From contig JSYX01000081.1 in assembly GCA_000787465.1 (NCBI GenBank), forward strand, positions 1 through 64,000: DNA of 64,000 nucleotides. Direction: 5' to 3'. Below, one piece after another: positions 36,433-48,365 of this stretch. The first letter of the stretch is position 1; every line of letters begins with the position of its first letter. The stretch comes from Thermomucor indicae-seudaticae (Eukaryota; Mucoromycota; Mucoromycetes; Mucorales; Lichtheimiaceae). The notes beneath the pieces were generated by a model, which saw only the letters and a list, made by a program, of their open reading frames with translations, was not told the DNA's origin and made no database searches. Made by a program: the position numbers and the translations under genes.

Positions 36433-37305
36433 TTAAAGTTGATTGACGGCTCTATCCCAACCGTTGGGCAACCTGGAGAGCGTGGATGTGTTCCTGATGT
36501 TATTGGTGATTTCTCGCTCTAGATTGGCGTGATCCAGCCAAGCATCAGGCTGCATGACACGGGACAAGCGGTACTTGACGCCTAAATATGATAGGTAGTT
36601 GTTCTTTGGAAACACGCGTACTCGCTTGACTTTGGGAAAATGGGAATCCGTGATATCAACAAAAGTGCCTCCTAGGTTCAGTGTTTGTTCGAGCTTTGTT
36701 TGATTGTGCGGATCAAACGGCACCCATTTCTCGTTGAGGAATACGAGCCAAGTAAAGTAGGACTGGGAGGGAGAAGATGGTAAAGATGTCGGGACGTTAG
36801 AGGATGAAGACGCGAGCGGAAGTTGTTGTGGTGGATTGTTGTTATTGTTTTGGCTTGGGTTTAAAAACGGACTGCTGCTGCTACTACTTTTGACCCCGTT
36901 ACTGCCAGCAGAAAGCTGGGCTATCGCCGAGGGTTGATGTCCACTTTGGATATTGTGCGAATAATAGTCAAAGTATCCCTCTTTTGGTTCTACCGGAACC
37001 AACGTCATAGTAGAAGGCTCCGAGGCGCTGCTGGTCACATCAGCGTTATCGAGGATACGGCTCCAGTCATACCCATGACGGTGTCCTGTCGACGTTTCTT
37101 TGAGCTGCGCAGCCGTAGGTGACTTTGGATGCCCAGAGGCCGCTGACTCGGCATGTTGCGAATGACCCCTATCAGTATGACCGAAGACATCGGGCGTCGC
37201 GTTCGTCGGGCAAAACTGCTCCGCGGAAAGTGTACGAGACCGACTTTTACAATCAAAAGAGTATTTTGGACAATAGACAGGACTAAGTTCTGAATAGGCG
37301 CTCAT
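36433..37305 (-). CDS. Protein with C-terminal WWE-like domain
   Basis: An intronless 290-aa protein. The first 165 residues are low-complexity, with Ser, Asn and Gln runs (SSSSSPFLN, NNNNNPPQQLP). The C-terminal part looks folded: YFTWLVFLNEKWVPFDPHNQTKLEQ at about 186-210, then GGTFVDITDSHFPKVKRVRVFP and YLSYLGVKYRLSR. The pattern W-x(8)-W-x-PFD-x(3)-Q-x-KLE resembles a WWE domain or the N-terminal part of DDHD-type phospholipases, where a short query segment is followed by variant, string-like strands. WWE domains bind poly-ADP-ribose or ubiquitin-system partners. No catalytic domain follows. The protein is isolated between two gene-poor segments. I am confident it is a gene and much less sure of the domain. 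Confidence 0.65.
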   Translation of the reverse strand: MSAYSELSPVYCPKYSFDCKSRSRTLSAEQFCPTNATPDVFGHTDRGHSQHAESAASGHPKSPTAAQLKETSTGHRHGYDWSRILDNADVTSSASEPSTMTLVPVEPKEGYFDYYSHNIQSGHQPSAIAQLSAGSNGVKSSSSSSPFLNPSQNNNNNPPQQLPLASSSSNVPTSLPSSPSQSYFTWLVFLNEKWVPFDPHNQTKLEQTLNLGGTFVDITDSHFPKVKRVRVFPKNNYLSYLGVKYRLSRVMQPDAWLDHANLEREITNNIRNTSTLSRLPNGWDRAVNQL

Positions 37306-40300
37306 GAGTTCTTTTTAAACTGGAAGCGAATCACAGAAAACGGAACTGCCAATAACGCCCTATCCACTCTATCACCCATTAATCCAAGAGCGTTGGGAGG
37401 TACACAACTCTATTTAAGCGAAAACGTTATTTTCTTATACCTTGCCTGTTTGTTACAGGTAACGACAGCTCGCTGATCAAAATAGGAAGCAATTAGATAA
37501 GAGAGGAAAAAAGTGGTCAGAAAGCAGCTTGTAAAAGGACGGGATAAAAATAAAAGAGGGAAGGCTCGAATCTTCTAGCGAATTGGCAAAAGCCTTTGCA
37601 GCCAATGGTGTAGTGCAAGAGAAAACATTTATATGGCAGCGTATCATGACGACGAAGGACTGCGTTGTGCGCTGAAGTTTTTCAACTAGCTAACTAACCA
37701 ACTAACTATTATCCATCTATCTGTGATTAGGTTTCTCATTCGTGAAGCAACATCCACTTTCGTGTTTTTCGGCTGCATCCATCCATGACACGGTGAATGG
37801 CATGTCCTACTCATAAGACTTCCGGTAGGTCACGGGTACCGATTTTTGGAAAGATTAAGTCTGAACTTGGCTGGCCCATCTCGCGGGAAAAAATAGAACC
37901 CACACACAACGTTCATACACTCAGTGTAGTCTATGTCGATTACGAGTCATATGATCGCGTGTTTTTAATACTAATACTGACGGCGACAGTTTCCTTTAAA
38001 TGATAAAGTAATCAGGAAATATCATGTGGTGGACAGTGGTCAAATCACGACGGTCGCCTATATTTGCGAAGCCATTATGTAATGTACTGTATGTACGTTC
38101 GGATCGCTTTGCCATGGGACTCCATCTAAAGCAGGGAACAAGAATTTCCGGTTACATACAAAGTTTAAAACGTTTCATGGGCCCACAAGCCTCCTCTCCC
38201 TTGCTTTCACTGGCATTGACGCATATAAGAATGTCGATTAGGCATCCACTTCACTGGGAGCTGCGATCCTGAACCAAAGATTAGAGGTTGGTCAATGCAT
38301 TTTGGTTGTAAGCTTTCTTCGGGATAAGGTTAACTTACTTGCGGTCAAGATGACAAATATCTATTTATGTGTCCATGAATGTCTACAGTACAAAAGCGGT
38401 TTCGGACTAGCTGGCAACCCGATTGTTTCCTGTCATTACTTCTGCAAGCCAAAAGTGCGCCAGTACACGAGTCTGGCTATAGGTAGCTTCAATCCACAAA
38501 ATTGCGCTCCGTAGACGTCTGCGGGTTACGCAAGCTACAATCAGTGCCGCAGTTCGACTTCTCAGGTCCTGCAATTGAACGGAGCGCCAAGTTGTTTTAG
38601 ATTGTTTCAAGATGTTGATGCTTTTCATGGCATAGATACAAGTGAGCAGCGATCTAAAGCACAAGCGTAGCACATTTGGGGCGCGAAACGAAAGTTCACT
38701 TGTACTGGACACGGTGCTCTTTTTCTGTCACACTTCAAGCATCGTAGCACCTCCATTCTATTTCCGGAATGAGGTTGACTGGGGAATTAAGCTTACATTA
38801 TTATTTTATCTCCTTTATCAGCTATAGCATTGTCGAATTGTTCTTCGACAAAAACATGAACTAGTTACTATAGTAGTGAGGCTACAGTTAATGAAGGTCC
38901 GCAGTCATGCTTTCATATGAAGAGGAAGAATGAAGAAAATCATGCGATGCACGTGCGTCAGTTTCTTTGGATATTTTTCGTTTGGACACACCAGGAGACG
39001 AGAACGAGATCCTGTGCACCAGTTTTGCCTCTATTTCAGTATCATTGATGTTTTGGTAAGTCGTTAGTCTTCTCAAGCTGGACCGATATTCGAAGTAGCT
39101 ACTACTATGAATGACTGTTTGCGTCTAGCATATGCCGCAACTCCAACCGTATATCTTTCCAAGTGGGTTAATCATTATCATTACGTAAGCTAGGGATAAG
39201 TCTCATCCTCTCTTATCCGGCCATGAGAAGCGTTATGCAACCTTACCTGCTGAATTTGGCATACTTTGGTGATAGTTCCCAAAGAAAATAATCGAAAAAA
39301 GACACTCAATAGTAAACTTTCATTTGGTGCTCAAAAAGAAGGCTTCTGAATCTGCTATGAAAATGAGTACGCAATCAAGAGCAGCGCAGCTTTCACGCAA
39401 CAAAGCTGATGGAATGCCTGAGACCGAAGCTTCTGTATGGCAAATGGAGCGAAGACAAGAACCTAGACAAGCAAAGAGCTGACAAGAAGAGGTCAAAGAA
39501 AAAGAGCCAAATATAAACCCATTGCCTTGCTTTGTTAAATGCAGTGCCTGGATAGCAAGCAGTTAAAAATCGAAGCATCGTTTTGCTGCAATGCTGCACT
39601 ATGCCGGTAAAATGACAGTGTCGTTGAGAGAGGTATCAAAGAGTTTTGATGGAAACAAGCAGGGTTGGCTTTACGGTATGACTTTCGCATGTACACCTTT
39701 TCTTCAAAACCTATAATTTTGCAAGGTTGTCAAGCATTTTGGGTGGTTATTTTAGATTTCACGGCAAGCATTCTCTTCTGTAAGACCTGGTTAGAGCAGT
39801 AGAATTTAGATTATTGTCAGGCCAACAGAATTTAAGTGTATCATAGCAATATACGCTTGTCAGTTTCCATCACAACGAGATAGGGTGTTTAAGCTGTATT
39901 ATTCTCCCGGAGATTCCCCAGCACGCGGCTGCAGGGCGAGGCGGTAAACATGTGAGTGTAGGCACACAGTTGGACTTCGCAGCTAAGCCCATGATCGCAA
40001 CGGATTATGAATCTCTGTCGATATGACACTTCCCGATCTGAGCTATACAATGGGACATTTCTGATCGTGCTGATAGCGACACCGTGGGAAGTTCCTACTT
40101 CATTGCGCAAAACCCGACATGGAAATAAAACTTATGGATCAGAAACATACTTTCAGCTATTCGATCGCGAACACGTTTTTCGCCTTTGGATACCTTCATT
40201 TGCGGTTGGATTACGTGCCTGCTTGCTGCGGACATAGTAACCGTCATATTCGTTGATCTGATCCACTTATTGCAAATTTCTCACAGTTCGGACGATAGTG

Positions 40301-41787
40301 AAGAATGCATATGGCTGAATGATTAGTTGCCAGGAATCACCCCGGTTACAGAAATACGCTAAATGTGAAACCGGTCGTTACCGAGAATCTTTTGAACTAA
40401 CATTGAGCTAGAACCTGGACCATTCGCTATATATTCATTTCTGTTCGCTGGAGACAAATCAAAGTAAACATGTTGAGCTTAGGAAAGAACGGTCGCATAT
40501 ATTTAGATTGGCGAGAAAGCGTCCCAGAGGTGCCGAGGCGAATCTGTCGACAGGAACCACCATTAGAGCATTCGCTCTTCCTCAAGATCAGATATCTCTA
40601 TAATATTTATCTCTTTCGTTACACGCGAGTAACGGTAAGATAAAATTCATTTGATTTTTTGCAAACGCCAGGCGACTTTTGCCGAGTAAATAGTCGCGTG
40701 ATGAACGTTACCTGGCAACATGATAACAGAGCTCTTTAAGCACCATGGTAATCATAAGACGCTGTTATACTATATTATGGCCCAAGCGCAAGCATTTGCG
40801 TACGGATAAGCAAGCATTAGCTCCGGCGCAAGGGTCAGGGCATGTGGAGAGCAAAGATTTGTGGTCGGTTCTACAGCAGCACGCCCGCAAAAGAGACGCC
40901 TGAGAAAGTTCCATTACATTTTAAGAAAGAAGTATCCCCAAGGCCGAGGTGAGCACAGGGAATCAGGTGCCTATTCCGGATTTTTGCACGTATATCCTGT
41001 CCTTCGCAGCACCGAGGATGCCATCGCGAGAGTGCAATGGAGAGATGCGGTACGAGTAAACTGGTTCGTAGTACTTGCTTTCCCAAAGTAATAAGACAGC
41101 TTCAATACGCCAAGGAACTTATACAGGCGGTGATGGAAAAGTCTAGTCTAAACTCTTTGAAATATAGCAGATTCTTTCGTGCCAGCTAAATGCATTCTCG
41201 AAACAATAGACACATATAACACATTAAAATCCCTGGCAGGATTGCCTTCTCTGGAGCCAACGACTTTTAACTTCCAAAATCCCATCCTGTGCAGGGGCGG
41301 CTTAATCACTTGAGTAATGTCTTTCGTTGACGTAATTGCATTCGAAATATATCATGCTATTCGTTTATGATGCCCTGAAAATATATTAGAACGTGCAGTG
41401 CAGGCATTTCTACGATCGAATTTAATTGGCTGGAAATTATCGATGTGCCTTTCTTGTTGCCAAAAAAGGAATTTCAGGCTACCGTTGGAACCGAGGTGGG
41501 AGTCAGAACCTTTATTACTCTACTTCAGGGCACATGACCGCGAGTCGCATGATTCTGCGTCTTATTGTTCAAGGTGTTATCTATAAGGGTGAGAAAATGG
41601 CGTTCGTAAGGATTTATGGGGGCGACCCACTGCATTGGTGCCGCCATATCGATTAACCTGACCCTGACTGTTGCACAGGCAATGTTCAGTGCTGTGACGA
41701 CGATCTCGAGAGAAAAAAAAGACCCTATAATCCTAATTCTTTGCTTCCTTTCTTCTCTTCCTTTCCTTTCCCCCTCTCTTTATTTCC
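37306..41787. other. 4.5-kb gene-poor segment
   Basis: No gene is supported. The left end is the promoter of the WWE-like gene; the right end, a pyrimidine-rich run just before 41788, is that of the RhoGEF. Frames within (for example 38407-38712 and 40871-41086, minus) overlap others in opposite sense and match no family. An ACTAAC-type tandem motif near 37688-37705 is too short to interpret. Confidence 0.4.
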
Positions 41788-43751
41788 ATGGATGAATTCC
41801 CCGCAACAACCGGCACTGGACTAGGATCTTTCCCAGCACCTCGAAGACCGCCTTCTCGGCAACGACGACGGGACAGCAACCACCATTACAGTATCATAAG
41901 CATGAATAGCGTGTCCAGTAAAGGCAGCAGTTATGCAAACACCAGCTCACGATATCCAAGCGGCATGACAACGATGACTAGTTTCACATCCGATTTCTCA
42001 TCCTGTGTATCGCCTACTTCCCCAACCACGACAATTCCTGGGCAGCACAACGAGCTTGCCGAAGAACAATTCGATATTATCAATAACTTAGATTATGACG
42101 ACGTGGATGACGGCTTAATCGGTAAAACTTTATTGTAATTCTTTTTCGCGCTTTTCCTAATCCATTACTACCAACTAGACCATGAGTTACTGCACCGCAA
42201 CCGAGAAGCGCTCATACAGCAATTGCACACTTCAGAAGTAGCCTACTATGAATCTCTCAACCTAGTCGCAACAGTCTTTCTACAACCGCTTCGTAAAGAT
42301 GCAAAGCGATCGACATTTAGCTTTCTCGGAATGAAGAAAATGATTTGCACAGAGCGAGAAATTCGATGGCTGTTTGGCAACTTTGACGATATATTACAAG
42401 TCCAGCGAGAACTTTTGGCCAGTCTTGAACACCGGTATTGTTCTCGCGGCAAAATAATCTACGCCGTTTTATACTGACCCCTCGACGTTTTCTTGGACAG
42501 TTTACGCATTTGGGGTCCAACTCAAATTATCTCGGATGTTTTTCAATCTTGGGTAAGAGAAACAAGCACTTGAAATCGGTATTGTTTCGAAAACACTAAC
42601 GGCACGATGCCGCGGATCTGGACCTACTTTATTTCCCCCCGAGAAGCTTCCGTCCCTGAATGTTTATCATGCCTACTTGGACAATTACGATGTCGCGGTG
42701 ACTACGTATGAACGACTCACAAGATATCAACCATTCAAAAAGTTTATTGATGTAAGTCTTTGTTTCTCCAGACTTGCCTTAGTCATTGCGTCTGATTGTA
42801 CGCGTCTTGAAGGCAGCGCACAAAGATCCTTCTCTTAAAGGTGCCACACTCCTTTCCCTTTTGCAGATTCCAGCTGGCTGCATTAATCGTTATGCACAGC
42901 TAATCAGCAAACTCGCGGATCTGACCGCGCCAATGCACCCTGACTATATGGGGTTGCTTGCGGCGAAACAGCGGATATTAGGCATTGCAGAGGAGATTAA
43001 ACCCAAGTAAGTTTGATGGCGAGGAGGAAAGTTAGGGAGAACGGCCCCTGTGCTGACGACTAGAAAATCCCGCAGAGTGGATGATGCTGACAACGTTGAC
43101 CAGGTGCTGATGATTCAGCAAGCACTGGTTGGTGCTCCATTCGGTGTGAAAGCTGAACGACGTCTCGTACTTCAAGGGCAACTTTCGCGCGTTGTCGTGA
43201 ATTCTCGCTCGACAGGCGAAGAACGGACCTATTTCCTGTTCTCGGATTTACTGGTCTTTGTGCGGCCAAAGCAGGACGGGAAGCGGACTATTCTTCAATA
43301 TAAGGGTCATCTCAATTTGGAGCGCGCGCGCGTAAAGGCCCTGAGCTCCGAAGAGGCCGGTGGACAAGAACATTGTATTGAAATTACATCATCCTTCCAA
43401 GGAGTTGACACGCTGAACACGACTTACATGGGTACGCCGACTGTCCATGTACTTCAAGCACATAGCCGCGAAGAGCAGCAAGAGTGGTTAAAGCAACTCG
43501 AAGCGGTTATTGTTAAATTAGACCGCACTGTCAAAACAAAAGCTTGTAAGTTAATCAGTGTCCAGTGTCGTCTATGGTTTGCTAAGTATCCATTTACAGT
43601 AGCAGCAAACAGGCGGATGCAACAGAACCGTTCGCCGAATAACGATGGTTCCCTTAGACGGATTGGAACAGCCTCCTCCAGTCGCTCCTCAACCAGCGGT
43701 ACCAGCGCTGGGGCAGAGTCCCGAAGAAGCTCATCATCATCCCGTCATTAA
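41788..43751 (+). CDS. Rho guanine-nucleotide exchange factor (DH-PH)
   Basis: Seven exons (41788-42121, 42179-42434, 42501-42552, 42644-42751, 42813-43006, 43076-43545, 43600-43751) give 521 aa. The first 110 residues are Ser/Thr-rich. A DH domain spans about 115-315. It shows REALIQQLHTSEVAYYESL in CR1 position, then RIWGPTQIISDVF, then LNVYHAYLDNYDVAVTTYERL, then LLSLLQIPAGCINRYAQLIS in CR3, the helix that contacts Rho. A PH domain follows (GQLSRVV to REEQQEWLKQLEAVI, about 340-470), then a Ser-rich tail. Such proteins load GTP onto Rho or Cdc42 at the cell cortex. The chain is short for a fungal RhoGEF and has no RhoGAP, BAR or CNH domain. The last intron (43546-43599) has a length divisible by three, so its retention would add 18 residues. 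Confidence 0.87.
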
Positions 43752-43968
43752 CACAACTCCTTTTTCCGTTCCGAAAAGTTTCCTATTCCACTTTCGTAGT
43801 CTTCTGGTCACCTTCCGAATCCGTACGATTTAACGTGCATCTCTCTCTTTTTCTTCGCTCGCCACGCATCCTCCAGATATGTATATCTCTCTCCATCCGT
43901 ACAGAAGCACGCTGTTTCCACTGGTTATAAATACTAATATGTATTGTGATTTAAGTACAAAATCGATA

Positions 43969-43974
43969 AATAAA
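43969..43974 (+). terminator. Polyadenylation signal of the RhoGEF gene
   Basis: AATAAA 218 nt after the stop codon, in an AT-rich stretch. Sequence match only. Confidence 0.4.
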
Positions 43975-45000
43975 CATTATTGTTAATCCATTATTGTTGA
44001 TTGAAACTTGACAATTCCAGTTAGCGCCATACTAAGCTGTGGAGCGCGTAATGAAATTCCAACGTGAAGGAAGGAGGATGGTCACCATCCCTTTTTAGGA
44101 TATATCCCGTTTCTTATTCGTGTAACGTTACACATCCTACTAACGTTCCTCAAATTGGCGCCAAAATAGTTTATTGATCAGTCTGTCAAGGTTCGACATC
44201 CCAAGTGGGGGTGGCCGTTGCAGCGCGCCAAAGAGAAGTTTACACTGCTTGTGAGTGTCATGGGCAACAAGATCCCATCGGATATCTTGAACCACGTAGC
44301 CCAAGAGCCGCAGAATTCAACTGTGCAAAGAGAGTATGCTATATCAGAGAGTGCTCAATTCACCAGCTAGAATTAGTCCGTTCGCTAGGACTTAGGCTAC
44401 AAAACACGAGGACAAAACGTCATAACAGAGGAGATAAAGAAGGCAAACGGGTACAGTGCGTACAAAAGTGCCGGTCTGCAATTCATGCGTAAGTTCATTA
44501 TTGGTTCTTAACGTAAGATACGATAAGAAATAGTATGCACGTCGCGGGCGTCAGTTAAAGAGTGGAACAGTTGTTTACATTTAGCAGTAATGGATTCTTT
44601 GACGCAAACTCCTTATACTTTCAATACGCAAGCAAATATCACATTCTTGTCATACTTTTGTGTGATGCGATCTTTCGTTTTGAGCAAAAGAAGAAAACAA
44701 CGGAGAGACGGCTGTGCAATTGCAATATCCTTTGAACTAATCCCTATGCCAAACGCTTTCTTACTAATGCTGCTTCTTCGCTTTCAAAACCTGCTATAGA
44801 AAAACATCTTTGGTTATATCTCCATCTCTAGCCAAAAATGGATCGTATGTGGGCATCAAAAAAGTTCTACAGGTAGCAATGTTTTGAAAAGGCGAGATTG
44901 TCATCCTGTGGCATTGATTGGCCACTTTTCTAAGAACAGGAACGGTCGCAGGCAAAATTCTTTGAGAACCGAAGGGAAATTGTCCATGTCGGTAGTCCTA

Positions 45001-45198
45001 TTTATCCTCGTACGTATGCGCTACGCTGTAGTGAATAAGTTTCCGTTGGTCCCGCAGGTTCTTCAGTGCAGACATTACATTTCGGTTGCGCCTTGTATTT
45101 CAAACAAACAATTGGCTTCTTTCTTTCGTCCGCATCATACTTCATTGGTTAGTAAGTATAATCCGCACTTTGTTTTAGAACTTCGGTTGGTCGAGAGC
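45001..45198 (+). repeat. Diverged direct repeat, copy A (upstream of POB3)
   Basis: Aligned by eye with 47966-48113. The first 75 nt are roughly three-quarters identical, sharing GTGAATAA/ATGAATAA, GGTCCC and CAGGTTCTT. The final part shares TTTTAGA, then CTT(C)GGTTGGTCGAGAG. Copy A is about 50 nt longer in the middle. It ends 105 nt before the POB3 ATG. Confidence 0.65.
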
Positions 45199-45303
45199 AG
45201 GACTGATGCCGCCAGAGGCCCAAGCGAAAAGTTCAGAGGAGTATGAAATTTTTCAACCAAGCTGAAGAAGCACTGCTGCCTTTCTGTCCCCTTACCTTTC
45301 GGC

Positions 45304-47400
45304 ATGTCTGAAAAACGTTATACAGAGTATGAGTCGATCCACTGCGGAATGCTACCGGAGAAAGGCAGATTCCGGTTTGCGCCAAATGGTCTGGGCTGGA
45401 AGTCTGCAAGCGGAAAGACAACTGTGATCCCTTCCGATGATTTGAAGAAGCTTTCGTGGAGCCGTGCTGCGCGCGGTTACCAGCTGCGGGTACAGTGCAA
45501 AGATAACACTGTCCACAGATTTGACGGGTTCAAATCAGAAGTAAGCACAATGATTGTCTCCAACGTGAGTGATTGGAGCTTGGTGATCGATCTTTTTGCT
45601 GTCTGATCAGGAATTCGAGGATGTCAAGAACGCGGTAAAAATGTATTACAAGTTACAATTGGAGACCAGGGAAGTGAGCGTCAAAGGGTGGAACTGGGGA
45701 AAGACAGAGTTTCAAGGTATATGTTGCTTGGTCGCTCAAGTTCTTTCAACTGTGTGTGCACTCACACCGTGAGGAACAGGCTCAAACTTGATTTTCAACG
45801 TGTCAAACAAACCAATGTTCGAATTGCCTTTGGCTAAAGCCATTGGTACAAATAAGCCTGGCAAGAACGAAGTTGCAATCAATTTCGTCGACCCTGGCCA
45901 GCCTGCCCCGGAAGGTGTCAATCCAAAGGAAGTTGACGAGTTGATGGATATCACGTTTTACGTGCCCGGCACTGTCTCTAAAGAGTCAGAAGACAATGCA
46001 GAGGACGCGGAAGAAGAAGTCAATGCAGATATGGTAGGGCAAATCAAAGCTTCACGGTAGTCGATGTCAAAAGAAGATTCACCTTGTTCTCGTTTTGTAG
46101 GTGTTTTACGAAAACGTCAAGTCACAGCTTGAATTTAGCCAAATGACAACCGAAAACATTGTTCAGTTTCAGGAAGTGCTATGTCTTACACCACGGTAAA
46201 GAACTCGAGTCGCAAACATAAGGAGCATTTGTGTCCGAAGCTAACTTTGGTCTAGTGGTCGCTATAACATTGACATGTATCAAGACTTTCTTCGGTTGCG
46301 TGGCAAGACGTACGACTATAAGATCCTGTATTCCAACATTATCAAGCTATTTTTGCTTTTGAAACCGGACGATGTGCACGTTATGTTTGTGGTAAGTGTG
46401 CCATTCGCGAGATTTTGTGGTAAACGATAACTGATAAGCACTGTTCAGATTGGACTAGACCCGCCTCTTCGACAAGGTCAGACGAAATATCCGTTCTTGG
46501 TCTTTCAGTTTGTGCGTGAAGAGGAGATAGACGTGGAATTAAACATAGACGAGTAAGTCAAGAAAAAGGAGACAGCCTGTCCAGCTACGCTTACTAACAT
46601 TTATGTGCCAACGTTAGAAATACTTTGGCTGAAAAGTACGAAAACAAGCTGCATAAGCACTATGATGCGCCGACCTATGAGGTTGTGAGCACTATCTTCC
46701 GGGCACTGACGAATCGTAAGGTGACAGTACCCGGTGGTTATAGAAGGTCAGTCAGAACGAAGTAAGAGACAAAGCACAGGACTAAATTAACGCTTTATTA
46801 GTCATCATGGCGCTCTTGCGCTGAAGTGCTCTATGAAAGCTAACGAAGGATATCTTTATCCACTCGAGAAAAGCTTTTTGTTCATACCAAAGCCAACTAC
46901 ATTCATCCCACACAGCGAGATCGGCGTAGTTACATTTTCTCGAGTCGGAACAACGTCAGGAGGCAGCTCCAGAACTTTTGATATGAAGTTCCACATGAAG
47001 GGTGGTAACGACATACAATTCTCAAGCATCAATCGTGAAGAATACGCGAATCTAGAGGACTTCCTGAAGCAAAAGAGAATTAAAGTCAAGAGCGTCAATA
47101 CAGAAGAATCCATTATCAGCTATGCCGAGTTGGATGAAGAACTTGGCGAAGACGATGAAGATGACTTGGGTAGCAGTCGGAAGAGACGAAGAACAGATGC
47201 CGATGAAGATACAGTAATGGACGATGTGGACGATGTTGACGATGAAAGTCGTAAGTAGAAATATTCTCTATAACTCTAACTTGCGCTAAATTGCAATCAC
47301 CATCTGCGTAGCCGACGAGGACTTCGCACCTGAAGAGAGCGGAAGCGATGTGCCTGAAGAATACGATTCGGAAGCTGAAGGCACCTCAGATGAAGACTAG
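45304..47400 (+). CDS. POB3: FACT complex subunit Pob3 (SSRP1 without HMG box)
   Basis: Nine exons (45304-45540, 45611-45716, 45780-46033, 46101-46195, 46256-46391, 46449-46552, 46618-46746, 46802-47250, 47312-47400) give 532 aa, close to yeast Pob3 (552). The N-terminal PH-like domain has [14 protein letters not shown] and [11 protein letters not shown]. The middle double-PH domain has [37 protein letters not shown], and [17 protein letters not shown] with FDMKFHMKG. An acidic tail with a basic insert (SSRKRRRTD) ends in SDED. There is no HMG box, as in other fungi where a separate Nhp6-type protein supplies it. With Spt16 it forms FACT, which destabilises and rebuilds nucleosomes. Spt16 is coded 20 kb away in this same window. 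Confidence 0.95.
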
Positions 47401-47754
47401 TAGTCCAAAACTATGGCACTATTGTACATATTTCGAAAACCTGTTATCATACACTACCCGTTTTCCTTCTTATTGTTATTGCATGCGCTACATGCTGGAT
47501 CCTATTTTCAACTGCATAAAGATTCATTCAGAATCTGTATTGTTTCTTTTGTCCCAGGTAGGCTTTTGTGTGGAGCTTCCATATACGCGAGACCGTCCAT
47601 GTCCTAGACACCCAACGGAAAGAGAGCGTGGGCTCGTTCACTTGTCCGAAGTCTCCACGGCGGGTAACCCCAGCACCTGCGTCAGGGCAGAAGCTCGAAT
47701 CAAGCCCGGATCCCACCCAGCGTACGCCGTTAGCTTTGGATAACAAGATACAGA

Positions 47755-47760
47755 AATAAA
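47755..47760 (+). terminator. Possible polyadenylation signal of POB3
   Basis: AATAAA 355 nt after the stop codon. This is rather far, so an unseen nearer variant signal may be the one used. Confidence 0.25.
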
Positions 47761-47965
47761 TGAAAATGTTGCAATAGGTGTAATACTTTGTTCACTCGGA
47801 AAGCTACAATAGCAGCATTGGTCTGTTTTTTTCCCTTTTCGTGTACGGGATAGTCCAACAGTCCTACTGTGAATTATACTTAATATGACAGGACAGCGTA
47901 CTTGCTCTCCGTGATGGATCAATGGTGTCTAGATACGTATCATGTTATAGAGTACTAACGTGATT

Positions 47966-48113
47966 ATTTACCATCGTATGTCTGCACTATGCTGTAATGA
48001 ATAACTTCCCGAAGGTCCCCACAGGTTCTTTGTAGACAAAAATCGACTATACCTTCCGTCTGCAATATATTTGAAGCAGTTCATTTATTTTAGAGCTTGG
48101 TTGGTCGAGAGAA
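47966..48113 (+). repeat. Diverged direct repeat, copy B (upstream of EPL1)
   Basis: Second copy of the sequence at 45001-45198, in the same orientation, with about 50 nt missing from the middle. It ends 252 nt before the EPL1 ATG. Confidence 0.65.
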
Positions 48114-48365
48114 TTACAGATACCAGAGACTCCCTTATCGGACTTTCACGGTCAGCCCACTTGCAGACCAGAAACCCTCCGTGCATTTTATAATACCAAT
48201 ATACAGCACACAAAGTAAAACAGGGAAAACAAAGTCGGCAATCAAAGGACGACCTCACATCGCAATCTGATTGCAAAAGATTGCGTGTCCACTTTGCAAG
48301 CTGTTACGCTTTCTGTCATCAGTTTTACATAGATTCCAAATCGGTCAATCTCGCAGCAAAGATCA

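Larger units (their letters stand above)
43752..45303. other. 1.55-kb gap, RhoGEF 3' end and POB3 upstream region
   Basis: Contains an AATAAA signal at 43969-43974. From 45001 to 45198 it holds copy A of a repeat that recurs upstream of EPL1. No gene is seen; frames such as 44205-44492 lack any family resemblance. Confidence 0.5.
47401..48365. other. Gap between POB3 and EPL1
   Basis: 965 bp. It holds a possible polyadenylation signal (AATAAA, 47755-47760) and copy B of the repeat at 47966-48113. No gene is supported; frames such as 47348-47743 are without family resemblance. Confidence 0.5.
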
